A stretch of DNA of 64,000 nucleotides from CBDCFV01 sp965203835. Its GTDB lineage: Bacteria; Chloroflexota; Dehalococcoidia; Lucifugimonadales; UBA3495. The notes under the pieces are model-generated. The model searched no databases and was not told the origin of the DNA. It saw only the letters and a program-made list of their open reading frames with translations. The position numbers were made by a program, and so were the translations under genes. The DNA is taken from contig OZ241919.1 of NCBI GenBank assembly GCA_965203835.1, positions 4,278,001 to 4,342,000 of the forward strand, written 5' to 3'. Shown here one piece after another: positions 26,915 to 35,132 of the stretch (position 1 is its first letter; the number at the start of each line of letters is the position of its first letter).

Positions 26915-27520
26915 ATGACTTCTTTGGGAAATATTGGGGATATTCAAGTCCATCACGTCCAAGTGGCTCCGGTGAGGCACGAGGGGATCGACGCCGTTCT
27001 GGTGACCGAACCGCCTGGCCAGTCCAACGACGGCGAGGACAAGCTGGCGGTGTTGCCCGGTACGAAGTTTCACAATGGAACGATAGAGGTTGATATTGCC
27101 GGCAGGCCAGCGGAGGGCGCGCAGGAAGCGGCCCGAGGTTTCGTCGGCATTGCGTTCCGGGTCGCCGGGGACAACAGCAGATTCGAGTGCCTTTACATCC
27201 GCCCCACCAACGGGCGCGCCGACGACCAACTGCGGCGCAACCACGCGACGCAATACATATCTTTTCCAGACCATCCCTGGCACAAGTCAAGAGAGGAGAC
27301 ACCGGGGAAGTACGAGGCATACGCCGATATGGTCCCCGGTGAATGGACCAAGCTGAAAATTACCGTCGATGGTGAGAAGGCCCGCCTGTTCGTCGGTGGC
27401 GCGGAGCAGCCGACGTTGATAGTCAACGACCTGAAGCACGGGGACAGCGAAGGGTCTATAGCTTTGTGGATCGGGCCGGGCACGGAAGGGTTCTTCTCCA
27501 ACCTGAGAGTCTCGGAGTGA
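26915..27520 (+). CDS. Concanavalin-like domain protein (DUF1080-type)
   Basis: A 201-residue protein rich in beta strands: FHNGTIEVDIAGRP, FVGIAFRVAGD and EGSIALWIGPGTEGFFSNLRV. This pattern resembles DUF1080/LamG-type jelly rolls, which bind or hydrolyse glycans. There is no signal peptide, unusual for secreted members. It lies 14 bases behind the ThDP gene and 61 bases before the alkylsulfatase-like gene. Function unknown. Confidence 0.6.
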   Translation: MTSLGNIGDIQVHHVQVAPVRHEGIDAVLVTEPPGQSNDGEDKLAVLPGTKFHNGTIEVDIAGRPAEGAQEAARGFVGIAFRVAGDNSRFECLYIRPTNGRADDQLRRNHATQYISFPDHPWHKSREETPGKYEAYADMVPGEWTKLKITVDGEKARLFVGGAEQPTLIVNDLKHGDSEGSIALWIGPGTEGFFSNLRVSE

Positions 27521-27581
27521 CCCTTGGAGGGAAAGGGACCGGTGGAACATCGAACGAGATTCAAAGTATGGTGACCGTGGA

Positions 27582-28859
27582 ATGCAATTGAGCCTTAGAG
27601 ACCAACTGGAAGCCCATTCGTCGGAGTTCCGAAAAGAAATCATTGAAGTTGCCGAGGGGATACACGTGGCTGTGGGCTATGACGGCTCCAACGCGTCGAT
27701 GATCGTGGGCGACGACGGCGTGGTAATCGTAGATACATTACGGGCCACGGAATCTGCGCACGAGCTTGTGCCTCTGTTCCGGGAGATTTCGAGCAAGCCG
27801 GTCAAGGCGATAATCTACACCCACGGCCACGGCGACCACACCGGCGGCGCGTCGGTGTTCGCCGGCGACGACAAGCCTGACGTATACCAGCGGACCAATT
27901 TCTCCCCGGAGCATCTGAGCGGGTCGCCGGTAAATCGCATGGCTGGGGTACGGGGCATCAGGCAGTTTGGACGGGACATACCGGCGGACGAAATATTGAA
28001 CCGGGGCGCCGGTCCGGGCAAGACCCCGACAGGGGGAGTGAGCGCCGGGTTCATCCAGCCCAACAGGACCTTCGGGGGCAAGGAACTGGAAACGATTATA
28101 GCGGGAATACGGGTTCGGTTGGTGGCCGCGCCCGGCGAGACGGACGACCAGCTATACGTCTGGCTGCCCGACCGGAAGGTGTTGTTCTGCGGAGACAATT
28201 GCTACAACGCCTTCCCCAACCTGTATGCTATCAGAGGCCAGTACCGTGACGTGAAGGAATGGGGCGAGACCGTTGGAGAGATGAGCCGTCTTGGGGCTCA
28301 CGTCCTGGTGCCGGGTCATACCAGGCCGACGACGGACCCGGCGTCGACCCAGGAGAAGCTGAAGGACTACAGCGCGGCCATCCTCAGCGTATACGAACAG
28401 ACCATCGCAGGCATCAACCGCGGCATGACGCCCGACCAACTGGTTCAAACGGTGCAGCTTCCCCAAGAGTTGGCGGAAAAGTCTTACCTGAAGGAGTTCT
28501 ATGGCGCCGTGCCCTGGGCGGTGAGGTCCATTTTCACCGGGCACCTGGGCTGGTTCGACGGGAACCCCACCAGCCTGTTCCCTCTGCATCCAGAACAGGA
28601 AGCGGAGAGGTTTGCCGAGTTGGCCGGCGGGATGGACAAGCTGGTGGAACACGCAAAAAAGGCCGTAGACCAAGGGGACTACCAGTGGGCCTGCCAGTTG
28701 GCCGACAGAGTCATGGCGGGTGGCCCCGCATTTTCGGGCGAGGGCAGACGACTCAAGATAGCGGCGTTGCGGGGCCTGTCACAGCAACAGATAAACGCGC
28801 CGGCAATGAACTATTACCTGTCCTGTGCCATAGAGTTGGAGGCGGCAGAGCGGGCCTGA
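27582..28859 (+). CDS. Metallo-beta-lactamase-fold hydrolase, type III alkylsulfatase-like
   Basis: A 425-residue protein. An MBL core has the zinc motif THGHGDHTGG near residue 84 and a later metal-ligand FCGDN and PGHTRPT. A helical dimerisation region follows (FTGHLGWFDGNP), as in SdsA1-type alkylsulfatases, which hydrolyse linear alkyl sulfates. It lacks the C-terminal SCP2-like domain of SdsA1 (about 650 residues), so the active-site roof would be incomplete or supplied in trans. There is no clear signal peptide. The start at ATG 27582 has only a weak binding site. Confidence 0.8.
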   Translation: MQLSLRDQLEAHSSEFRKEIIEVAEGIHVAVGYDGSNASMIVGDDGVVIVDTLRATESAHELVPLFREISSKPVKAIIYTHGHGDHTGGASVFAGDDKPDVYQRTNFSPEHLSGSPVNRMAGVRGIRQFGRDIPADEILNRGAGPGKTPTGGVSAGFIQPNRTFGGKELETIIAGIRVRLVAAPGETDDQLYVWLPDRKVLFCGDNCYNAFPNLYAIRGQYRDVKEWGETVGEMSRLGAHVLVPGHTRPTTDPASTQEKLKDYSAAILSVYEQTIAGINRGMTPDQLVQTVQLPQELAEKSYLKEFYGAVPWAVRSIFTGHLGWFDGNPTSLFPLHPEQEAERFAELAGGMDKLVEHAKKAVDQGDYQWACQLADRVMAGGPAFSGEGRRLKIAALRGLSQQQINAPAMNYYLSCAIELEAAERA

Positions 28860-28899
28860 GCGGATTCGCAGGGCGCATCCTGCAGTGGTGTTGTCTGCC

Positions 28900-29271
28900 T
28901 CATTCCTCGCGGGCGTCCAGAATAATGGTTACCAGTTCTTCTATGTCAGGGAGATAGCCGTCGAGGTCCTCCTGCTCCATCCAGTCGTTATAAAAGTTAG
29001 CGTGGCACGATTGGGCGACGCCGAAGGCAGTCCGGAGAAACGGGCTGTTCAACCGACCCGCCATTTCGAAGAGGGCGTGTCGGCGATGGGCGTATTTACT
29101 GTGCGGCAACCCACGGCTGGCACAGTAGGCTTTGAGGGCCTGACTTGTTGCGCCCCATAGCTTTTCGGAGCCCTGCACCAAGTCACCGGCGGCTATCTCA
29201 CGCTTGGCGTCGTCCATTAGCTGGTGCGCCAGACGGGTGTGTTTCTCAGTTGTAGACTCGTTGGTTTGCAT
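28900..29271 (-). CDS. PaREP1/HEPN-like small helical protein, copy 2
   Basis: A 123-residue relative of the proteins at 130-492 and 48464-48853. Residues about 29-40 read GD-x2-QGSEKLWG, and 90-94 HANFY. It carries a basic AHRRH at 61-65. The ATG follows GGGAGAATTC, a clear ribosome binding site. It is convergent with the alkylsulfatase-like gene and has no neighbour that looks like a toxin partner. Same family assignment and uncertainty as copy 1. Confidence 0.6.
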   Translation of the reverse strand: MQTNESTTEKHTRLAHQLMDDAKREIAAGDLVQGSEKLWGATSQALKAYCASRGLPHSKYAHRRHALFEMAGRLNSPFLRTAFGVAQSCHANFYNDWMEQEDLDGYLPDIEELVTIILDAREE

Positions 29272-29368
29272 GAATTCTCCCTGCTCGGCTCAATCGTAAT
29301 TCGAGGTGCAAGCCCGGTCAAGGCCCTTGTGCACGCTTGGCCATTGGAACTTTCCAAGCCTCTGTGAC

Positions 29369-30229
29369 TTACCGCGCCGCTGACAGAAACTCTTTTGCCG
29401 CCTCGTAATTCCTGGCGCCGCCCCGCCTTATGGGTGGGACGAGGTAAACGTTGTAAAGTCCTTCCTGCCGGAAGACCTCGTATAGCTCCAGGGCAATGTC
29501 CACGCCGGAACGGCCCTGCTCAAGTTGCCGCCGCACCTCATCGGGCACCGAGCTGAACAGCACGCCGTCCCGCTCCAGAATTTGCAGTCCGTAGAACACC
29601 GGCGCCGCTAGGTCATTCTTTGCCACGGACCCATAAGCATCCCTGAAACGCCGGACCTGCGCGACGTCGAAGACGGGCTGGGTGATGAAGAACTGGGCCC
29701 CGGCCAGTACCTTACGATGGGCGAGTTGCGCTTCCTCTGGCAGCGGCCGGCCCAAGTCTATCGTGGCGCCAACGCAAAATTCTGTGGGTGCGGTCAATCG
29801 CCTACCCCGAAAGTCCAAGCCCTGATTCATCTGGCCGATGGCATCGATCATGCCGGTGGGAGTATAGTCGCCTACCTCTCCTACCTGTTCCAGGTCTCGT
29901 TGGCTGAAAGGGTCTCCCTTGACGACGGCAACGTTTTCCAAACCCAGCAATTGAGCGCCCAACAGGAGTGACTGGACCGCCAGCTTGTTCATGTCGCGGG
30001 TAGCCAGCGTGAACACTACGTCTCTGCCGGTCTGTTGCTTGATGAAAGCCGCCAGCATGGCCGAGTTGACGCGGACGGCCCTGCCGGGGTTGTAGGCGAC
30101 GGAAATGAAATCGGCGTCGATGTCCGGGATGGTCAACGCAACCGGGTCTCCCGCGCGGGGAGGAGAGAAGTCGCAGATGAAGCAAGGATGTCCGGTGGCC
30201 TCGAAACACCGGGATGTTACGGTCGCCAT
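29369..30229 (-). CDS. Methylenetetrahydrofolate reductase family protein
   Basis: A 286-residue MetF-like flavoprotein of one-carbon metabolism. The substrate-binding GAQFFITQPVFD is distinctive, as are the N-terminal CDFSPPRAGDP and VFTLATRDMNK (in place of the usual HxTxRDxN). ATG 30229 is preferred over an upstream TTG at 30241. It lies 18 bases behind the MqnA-like gene on the same strand, so they are probably cotranscribed. No metH or metE is adjacent. Whether it reduces methylene-THF or works in the oxidative direction cannot be told. Confidence 0.82.
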   Translation of the reverse strand: MATVTSRCFEATGHPCFICDFSPPRAGDPVALTIPDIDADFISVAYNPGRAVRVNSAMLAAFIKQQTGRDVVFTLATRDMNKLAVQSLLLGAQLLGLENVAVVKGDPFSQRDLEQVGEVGDYTPTGMIDAIGQMNQGLDFRGRRLTAPTEFCVGATIDLGRPLPEEAQLAHRKVLAGAQFFITQPVFDVAQVRRFRDAYGSVAKNDLAAPVFYGLQILERDGVLFSSVPDEVRRQLEQGRSGVDIALELYEVFRQEGLYNVYLVPPIRRGGARNYEAAKEFLSAAR

Positions 30230-30247
30230 CAGTAGTCCCAAGGGGTT

Positions 30248-30997
30248 CTAAGCGTTGACCTGCTCCCAGTATTCCCGGAACAGTTGGATGGACTTCTGCT
30301 CCGACAGCCCCAAAAAATATCGGACTCCCTGGATGTACTCGACGATGTCCTTGGCGAGCATGAGCAGGTTTTCCCTGGGCTCGTTGAGATGGTACAGGCC
30401 GTCAACGCCCTCTTCCAGCCCCACGTAGAGAGTGTCCTCCAGTAAGGCAGCCTCCCGCTCTTCCATGTCGTTGCGTCTCATCCAGCGGGCAAATACAAAG
30501 GGCAAGTTGGTCCATTGGTTCCATTCGATGCCCAAATCGTACTTGTGGGGGTAGCCGCGAATCCCGCGGCGTCTCCGCAGGCCTTGGTCGTCCATCAACA
30601 AGATGGCATCCGGAGAGTCATTGATGCTCGTAAATTCTCCAGGTTGGGCGCCATACTTGAGGGATAACAGCACACGCAGAAGGTCTTTCGAGGTGGATGG
30701 CTCCTCCGGTGCGCCAATGGGAACGCCGTCCAACTGGTCGATAGGCTGTTTGGAGAACAGGAAACTGCTGCCGGTCTGCCTGTACGCGGACAAGCAAAAC
30801 CCCGCAACCGGTTCCATTCGCTCCTCTAGCCTGAAGCTGTCCCCCAAGGGCAGAGGCCCGGCGTCAAGGTCTCCGCTTTCAATGGCGGGAGCAATGTTGC
30901 CTGGGACGAAGTCATGGAGGACCAGGCCGCGGTTCGCCATGTCAAAGTAGAAAGGCTCATGGCTGAGATATGGGACTCGCGCTACTCGAATCGTCAT
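30248..30997 (-). CDS. MqnA-like protein (chorismate dehydratase family)
   Basis: A 249-residue protein of the MqnA/MqnD periplasmic-binding-like fold. It opens with RVARVPYLSHEPF, continues with GNIAPAIESGDLDAGPLP and LFSKQPIDQLDG, and has DLGIEWNQWTNLPFVFARW, the most diagnostic segment. MqnA dehydrates chorismate to 3-enolpyruvylbenzoate, the first step of menaquinone synthesis by the futalosine route. No mqnB, mqnC or mqnE is in the window, but UbiD/UbiA/UbiX/UbiE-like genes are at 56.8-61 kb. It is somewhat short for MqnA, and a divergent solute-binding role is possible. Confidence 0.6.
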   Translation of the reverse strand: MTIRVARVPYLSHEPFYFDMANRGLVLHDFVPGNIAPAIESGDLDAGPLPLGDSFRLEERMEPVAGFCLSAYRQTGSSFLFSKQPIDQLDGVPIGAPEEPSTSKDLLRVLLSLKYGAQPGEFTSINDSPDAILLMDDQGLRRRRGIRGYPHKYDLGIEWNQWTNLPFVFARWMRRNDMEEREAALLEDTLYVGLEEGVDGLYHLNEPRENLLMLAKDIVEYIQGVRYFLGLSEQKSIQLFREYWEQVNA

Positions 30998-31053
30998 ACA
31001 AACGCTATTCTATGAACGTAGATTGGGATGGACCATCACCTGTCAGGAATTCG

Positions 31054-31082
31054 ATTTTAGGTTGCGGCCCATCTTGCGTCAA
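31054..31082 (-). promoter_or_regulatory. Promoter of the MqnA-like/MetF-like pair
   Basis: On the minus strand, TTGACG (31082-31077), a 17-base spacer and TAAAAT (31059-31054), about 55 bases before the ATG at 30997. Five of six bases match in each hexamer. Confidence 0.6.
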
Positions 31083-31114
31083 GGATGCGGTCAAAGCGGG
31101 GGCGTCCTTCAACG

Positions 31115-32590
31115 ATGTCTGGTACTCTATCTAAGATGAAAATCTTGGTCGGAATATTTGTGGTTGTGCTCCTTGTGGTCTTCTCACCGGCCACGGCGAC
31201 GTTCGTCGCGCCGGCGCTGGCCGATGACGGGGATATAGAAGTGTTGGAGTCGTCTGCGGAGAGCCGCTTCCCAGACAGCATTAATTTCCGTGTCAAAGCA
31301 CGGAGCACCTCCCCTATCGACGACGTTCGGGTGCATTTCCGCTTGGCCAGCGGCGCCAAGGGCAGGGCTTACAGGATCGCGGAATTTGAGCCGGGCGACG
31401 AGGTTACCGCCGAAGCCGAGCTATTGACCAGGACCGGGACCAACTACATACCTCCCGGCACCATCATAGAGTATTACTTTGAAATCTGGGACAAAGAGGG
31501 GCGGGTCCACCGCACACCCAAGGAAGAATTGATGTACACCGACCACCGGTTCGAGTGGCGGTCCATCTCATCCGGTGCGGTTACGGTGCACTTCTACGGG
31601 GACCTGGACGAGCGACGGGCCCAATCGGTGTTGGCGGCGGCGGAGAAGGCCACGGAGCGTATGCTGCCGTTGCTGGGGATAGAGATAACCGACCCTGTGC
31701 AGATAGTCGTGTACACCCAATACAGCGACATGTCTTCGGCGATACCCTTCAGGTCCCATGCTCACAGCGCGAACCTGATTACCGAGGGAATGGCCTTCTC
31801 AAACGAGATGGTATTGCTGGTGCACAGCCCCGGTATGTCGGCGGACGGCACGGTGGCGCACGAGTTCGTTCACTTGCTGGTGGCCCAAGCCGCCGGGAAG
31901 GCCCATCAAGAGGTGCCGGCTTGGTTGAACGAAGGGCTGGCGGAGTACGGCAACATCGACCCCAACGCCGGGTACGACAGGTTCCTGCAGAAGGGCATTT
32001 CAACGGGCCGCCTCAACCCGTTGTGGTACCAGAACAGGTTTGTCGGCAAGCCGGAAGACATCCTTATTGCCTACGGGCAGGCCTACTCGGTAGTCCAGCA
32101 TCTGGTGTCCAAGTACGGAGCGGCTTCAATCGCCGATTTGTTCAAAGAGTTTCAGGAAATGAGGGACATCGACGACGCTTTGCAAGCGGTGTACGGATTC
32201 GACCAGCGGGGTCTGGACGCGGAGTGGCGTAAATCGCTGGGACTGGAACCGCTGGCCGAGCCTGAACTCGAAGTTGAGGAAAAGCCGGAAGCGATGCCAA
32301 CGTCGACAAAGCCCCCTGCGGACGTTGGGCCAACGTCAACCATTACAGTCGAGGATATTCCACCCACCCCCGAATCGGCGGCCAAGTCGCTACCCGCACC
32401 GGTACCTGCTACGTCGGGTGAAGGCAGTCCGGCCCAGTCCGCCGGTTGCGCCGCCGGGATGGCCCAAGGTGGAGCGGTGGAGCCGGTAGCGATGTTCATG
32501 CTCTTGGGAGCTTTGGCTGCCTTGATTGCCAGGGGGCGGCGGAGTGACGGTGAGTCCGGCGGGGCGGGCAGCGAGCAACAGGTGGACTAA
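31115..32590 (+). CDS. Secreted peptidase MA family protein with C-terminal anchor
   Basis: A 491-residue exported protein. A signal peptide (MKILVGIFVVVLLVVF, ending near ALA) is followed by a beta-rich domain. The zinc metalloprotease motif HEFVH is at about residues 249-253, with the downstream WLNEGLAEYG supplying the third ligand. A proline- and threonine-rich linker (about 395-450) leads to GCAAGMAQGG, one hydrophobic helix and RGRR at the end, a layout like MYXO-CTERM sorting tails. I start at ATG 31115; alternatives at 31085 and 31136 change only the pre-signal residues. Confidence 0.78.
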   Translation: MSGTLSKMKILVGIFVVVLLVVFSPATATFVAPALADDGDIEVLESSAESRFPDSINFRVKARSTSPIDDVRVHFRLASGAKGRAYRIAEFEPGDEVTAEAELLTRTGTNYIPPGTIIEYYFEIWDKEGRVHRTPKEELMYTDHRFEWRSISSGAVTVHFYGDLDERRAQSVLAAAEKATERMLPLLGIEITDPVQIVVYTQYSDMSSAIPFRSHAHSANLITEGMAFSNEMVLLVHSPGMSADGTVAHEFVHLLVAQAAGKAHQEVPAWLNEGLAEYGNIDPNAGYDRFLQKGISTGRLNPLWYQNRFVGKPEDILIAYGQAYSVVQHLVSKYGAASIADLFKEFQEMRDIDDALQAVYGFDQRGLDAEWRKSLGLEPLAEPELEVEEKPEAMPTSTKPPADVGPTSTITVEDIPPTPESAAKSLPAPVPATSGEGSPAQSAGCAAGMAQGGAVEPVAMFMLLGALAALIARGRRSDGESGGAGSEQQVD

Positions 32591-33280
32591 CGCCGAGGCC
32601 ACGACCGCTTCGATGGCCTCGAGGACTCCTCATCTTACGCCTTCGCACTTGCCGACGATACGCATGTTACGGCTTTGAAAGCCTTGGAACCGGTCGACGC
32701 CGGCGGCATAGACGCCAAACGGCGCAGCGGTCCTCCGCCGGTCCCCAGCAGGTGTCGGTCAGCTTGCCTCCCTTGGTCCTGGAGGCGCGTTGGCGCAAGG
32801 AAAAAATTTCTCTGACGAGAAACTCTTCGCCTGCCCTGAAGCAGGCGGGTTGGTAACGACGGCAGCGGTCCCACGGTCACTCGATGACCTGACGGGCGCT
32901 GCTTATTGGCAATAGCCTTTCATGCCCCGTCTCGCGGGGACTTTCCGGCGCGGTGGGTATGGTATGCCACCTGTTGCTCTTGTGCCTTCTACCCCTGATC
33001 CCTGACCCCATCAGGGAGAAGGGATATGCGGTTTGGCGCCTCCTGTCGGTTGGGTTGGAGCGGGCCGGCTTGCTGTGTGTTTTACGCTACCGGGCGGCAG
33101 TGCGGTGTGTCAACCGGCGGGTGTCAGTGTGGGGATTGTGCATTCTACATCGGACATTACAGGTCCATTATCTGTTGGGCCACAGGTTCCTGGTACCCGT
33201 CGTTGGCCTCGATGTGGCTTATGTTGATGACGGCAGGAGGAAAAGTTGGGATGCCGGGGAGTACATTCCTCCCCTACGGC
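32591..33280. other. 690-base stretch without a convincing gene
   Basis: The open frames here are short, lack family similarity and have poor codon structure. A short minus-strand frame around 33157-33250 gives ISHIEANDGYQEPVAQQIMD before a stop and may be a gene remnant, but I could not identify it. A minus-strand terminator lies at 32801-32822, a second hairpin (GCCTGC / GCAGGC) at 32829-32846 and another (CCTGAT / ATCAGG) at 32994-33016. The stretch could be a long 3' untranslated region of the HEPN gene, a structured RNA, or decayed sequence. Confidence 0.5.
32801..32822 (-). terminator. Minus-strand rho-independent terminator
   Basis: Read on the minus strand, TTTCTC and GAGAAA form a perfect six-pair stem around GTCA, followed by six T. 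It would end transcripts coming from the HEPN gene at 33281-34099 or from an unrecognised transcript between them. Confidence 0.6.
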
Positions 33281-34099
33281 CTACAGCAGCCGATAGATAA
33301 ATTCGGTCGTGCTGCTGGGGTTTGGGTGGGTTGAGCGTATCAGTTCTACGTTGGCCCGCCGGGACAATTCGCCACTTCTGTCTGACAAGGCACTGCAAAT
33401 TGATGGGTAGCGTTGCGACCATCTTAGCCGCTTGTTAATATCCCTTGCAGCGACCATGACTTCACGCTCCCCCCGGCTGCGGGCGGGAGTGAACCAATGG
33501 TCTATCACTTCTTGCCGAACAACTTCCGCTAGTGTGACCCGCGGCTGGCTTTCGGGTTCCCTGTTGTAAATTTTTGATTCGGGCTTTACATCATGGCTGA
33601 CAACCGGTTTCGGGGGCTGAGGTTCCGGTATCCTCATCACTTGCTGTCGCAGTTTTCTCACTTCCGTAACTTCGGATAGTCCAGCATCGGACAGCAATTT
33701 TTCCATTGCCATCAAGGTCAGAACCACATCGTCTTCCGCCAGGTCTGACGATGCCAAGGAATGAGCCCATCTGTTGCGGGCTTCAGAGACTTGTACCAGC
33801 AATGCCCGAACTTCCCGCCGGTTGGGGAAGATGTCCCGAAAGATGGCATGATTGTGGTTGATAATGTCAACGAATGTCCCCGGATCAAGAAATGTGACTT
33901 TGTTTGCGCTGGGATCCTTCGCCATTTCGCGCTCAAGCTGGCGCCATCTCTCGTATGAGCGTGTCTTAATCACGCCCTCCTCCCACCATGTATCGCCAAA
34001 GGTGGCCTCCAGCCGTTGTTTGACGAACCGACCTAATCCGTTGGTATATAGCCTGAGACCCTCCCCGAGGACGCTGTGGTTACTCTGTACCATTTTCAT
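33281..34099 (-). CDS. Swt1-type HEPN domain protein
   Basis: A 272-residue protein. Residues about 8-150 match the HEPN domain of the Swt1 group, ending helix three with R108-N-R-W-A-H113, the canonical R-x4-H RNase motif. A linker (about 160-185) leads to a C-terminal domain with VAARDINKRLRWSQRYPSIC at about 218-237, a pattern I associate with small DNA-binding modules next to restriction-type proteins. Swt1 HEPN domains are often fused to helicases or nucleases of defence systems; here the protein stands alone. A second ATG at 34093 has a better-spaced binding site. The sequence is more A+T-rich than its neighbours, suggesting transfer. Confidence 0.65.
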   Translation of the reverse strand: MKMVQSNHSVLGEGLRLYTNGLGRFVKQRLEATFGDTWWEEGVIKTRSYERWRQLEREMAKDPSANKVTFLDPGTFVDIINHNHAIFRDIFPNRREVRALLVQVSEARNRWAHSLASSDLAEDDVVLTLMAMEKLLSDAGLSEVTEVRKLRQQVMRIPEPQPPKPVVSHDVKPESKIYNREPESQPRVTLAEVVRQEVIDHWFTPARSRGEREVMVAARDINKRLRWSQRYPSICSALSDRSGELSRRANVELIRSTHPNPSSTTEFIYRLL

Positions 34100-34321
34100 C
34101 TCTCGTCAGAACAGTCGCAAAGATTAGGACACGTTGAGAGGGAGTATACAGGGAGAATGGCGTGGAGGTCATGCTTCGTAGACGAGTTCAGACAACGTCC
34201 GCCAAGTCTTTTCCCAAACTGTCTTGGTCTTCCTTGTAATACCCACGGTTTTGCACCAAAAGCCGGCAAGTTGACCGTCCTAAGGACGAGGGTGCAATTT
34301 GGGTCTGCGCGGGCCAAGTGA

Positions 34322-34361
34322 AAAGCCCCTGCCTATCACAAATAAGCAGGGGCTTTCAGTG
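34322..34361 (-). terminator. Bidirectional-looking terminator after the membrane protein gene
   Basis: AAAGCCCCTGC pairs with GCAGGGGCTTT around a loop of about 13 bases. On the minus strand it is followed by a T-run, just past the stop of the gene at 34379; on the plus strand the T-run is shorter. Confidence 0.7.
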
Positions 34362-34378
34362 TGAGCGGGAAGAAGACA

Positions 34379-34861
34379 TCAGGATTGAGGCGGTGTCCAG
34401 CCTTCGTCACGTAGCCGCTTTAAGACTTCCTCGTAAGGTTCACCCGTGGCTTGACTTCGCCGTTCCGCTTCTCGCCCCAACGCCGCGCCTTCCGCCAGTA
34501 GAGCGTCGGCAAATGCTTTCTGACGTGCCTTGTGGTCTTCCCAAAACTTTCCAGCTATTGCGAATCCCAAGACCATTGTTATCACCAGCACTTCCAGCAT
34601 TGCGGCCAATGCTGTATAGATCAGTATCCCTATCGGAGCTAATTTCGCCGCTGATTCAAATTCTTGTTTCGTGTCCCAGATGTTACTTAGTGATGCCCCT
34701 GACAGCAAGTAAGTCAGAACAAGCGAGCCGATTGGAGTTGCGATGATATGAACGTGAAACCAATGCTTTTCCCACCATGTCCTGAACTGCCATACTTTCA
34801 GCCATTGGAAGATTTGTCTAAGGAGCCACCAAAGGAAAGACAGCAGTTCTTCTGGAATCAA
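34379..34861 (-). CDS. Small membrane protein of unknown function
   Basis: A 160-residue protein with a Trp-rich N-terminus (LLSFLWWLLRQIFQWL), two clear membrane helices at about 39-58 (IIATPIGSLVLTYLL) and 77-105 (IGILIYTALAAMLEVLVITM), and a charged cytoplasmic tail with A/E/R helices. I do not recognise a family. The start is a TTG with a weak binding site, so the first residues are uncertain. Proximity to the Swt1-type HEPN gene, 280 bases downstream on the same strand, makes it a candidate partner, but nothing proves a link. Confidence 0.5.
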   Translation of the reverse strand: MIPEELLSFLWWLLRQIFQWLKVWQFRTWWEKHWFHVHIIATPIGSLVLTYLLSGASLSNIWDTKQEFESAAKLAPIGILIYTALAAMLEVLVITMVLGFAIAGKFWEDHKARQKAFADALLAEGAALGREAERRSQATGEPYEEVLKRLRDEGWTPPQS

Positions 34862-35023
34862 TTCTGATTAACTGTCCTTTGCCATGCACCTTCTTTCTTT
34901 GGTCTATCCTACCTGAGCTTTTGACGTACTTTTTAAGACCTGACAAATATATGGTAGGCGGCTATCTGTCAAACGTCAAGCGACAAAACAGGCACGACGA
35001 TTAGAATGCGGCAACGTTTCCAA

Positions 35024-35048
35024 TGGATTCCCGCCTGCGCGGGAATGA
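35024..35048 (-). repeat. dRS3-like dispersed palindromic repeat, copy 2
   Basis: The core is ATTCCCGC, CTGC, GCGGGAAT (35027-35046), the reverse-complement orientation of the copies at 15883 and 53098. It lies in the gap between the accessory patch and the permease genes. The remainder of 34862-35132 shows no gene. Confidence 0.75.
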
Positions 35049-35132
35049 GGAAATGCCCAACCTAATTCTCGCACATGCTTTCTGATGCTGCGCGACTGAT
35101 GGAGTCGTTACGTGGGCAGGCTGTATACTAGG

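Noticed and set aside
32635..33334. Several short open frames after the metallopeptidase gene
   Set aside because: They overlap each other on both strands, have no ribosome binding sites and match no family I know, so I describe the region as gene-poor instead.
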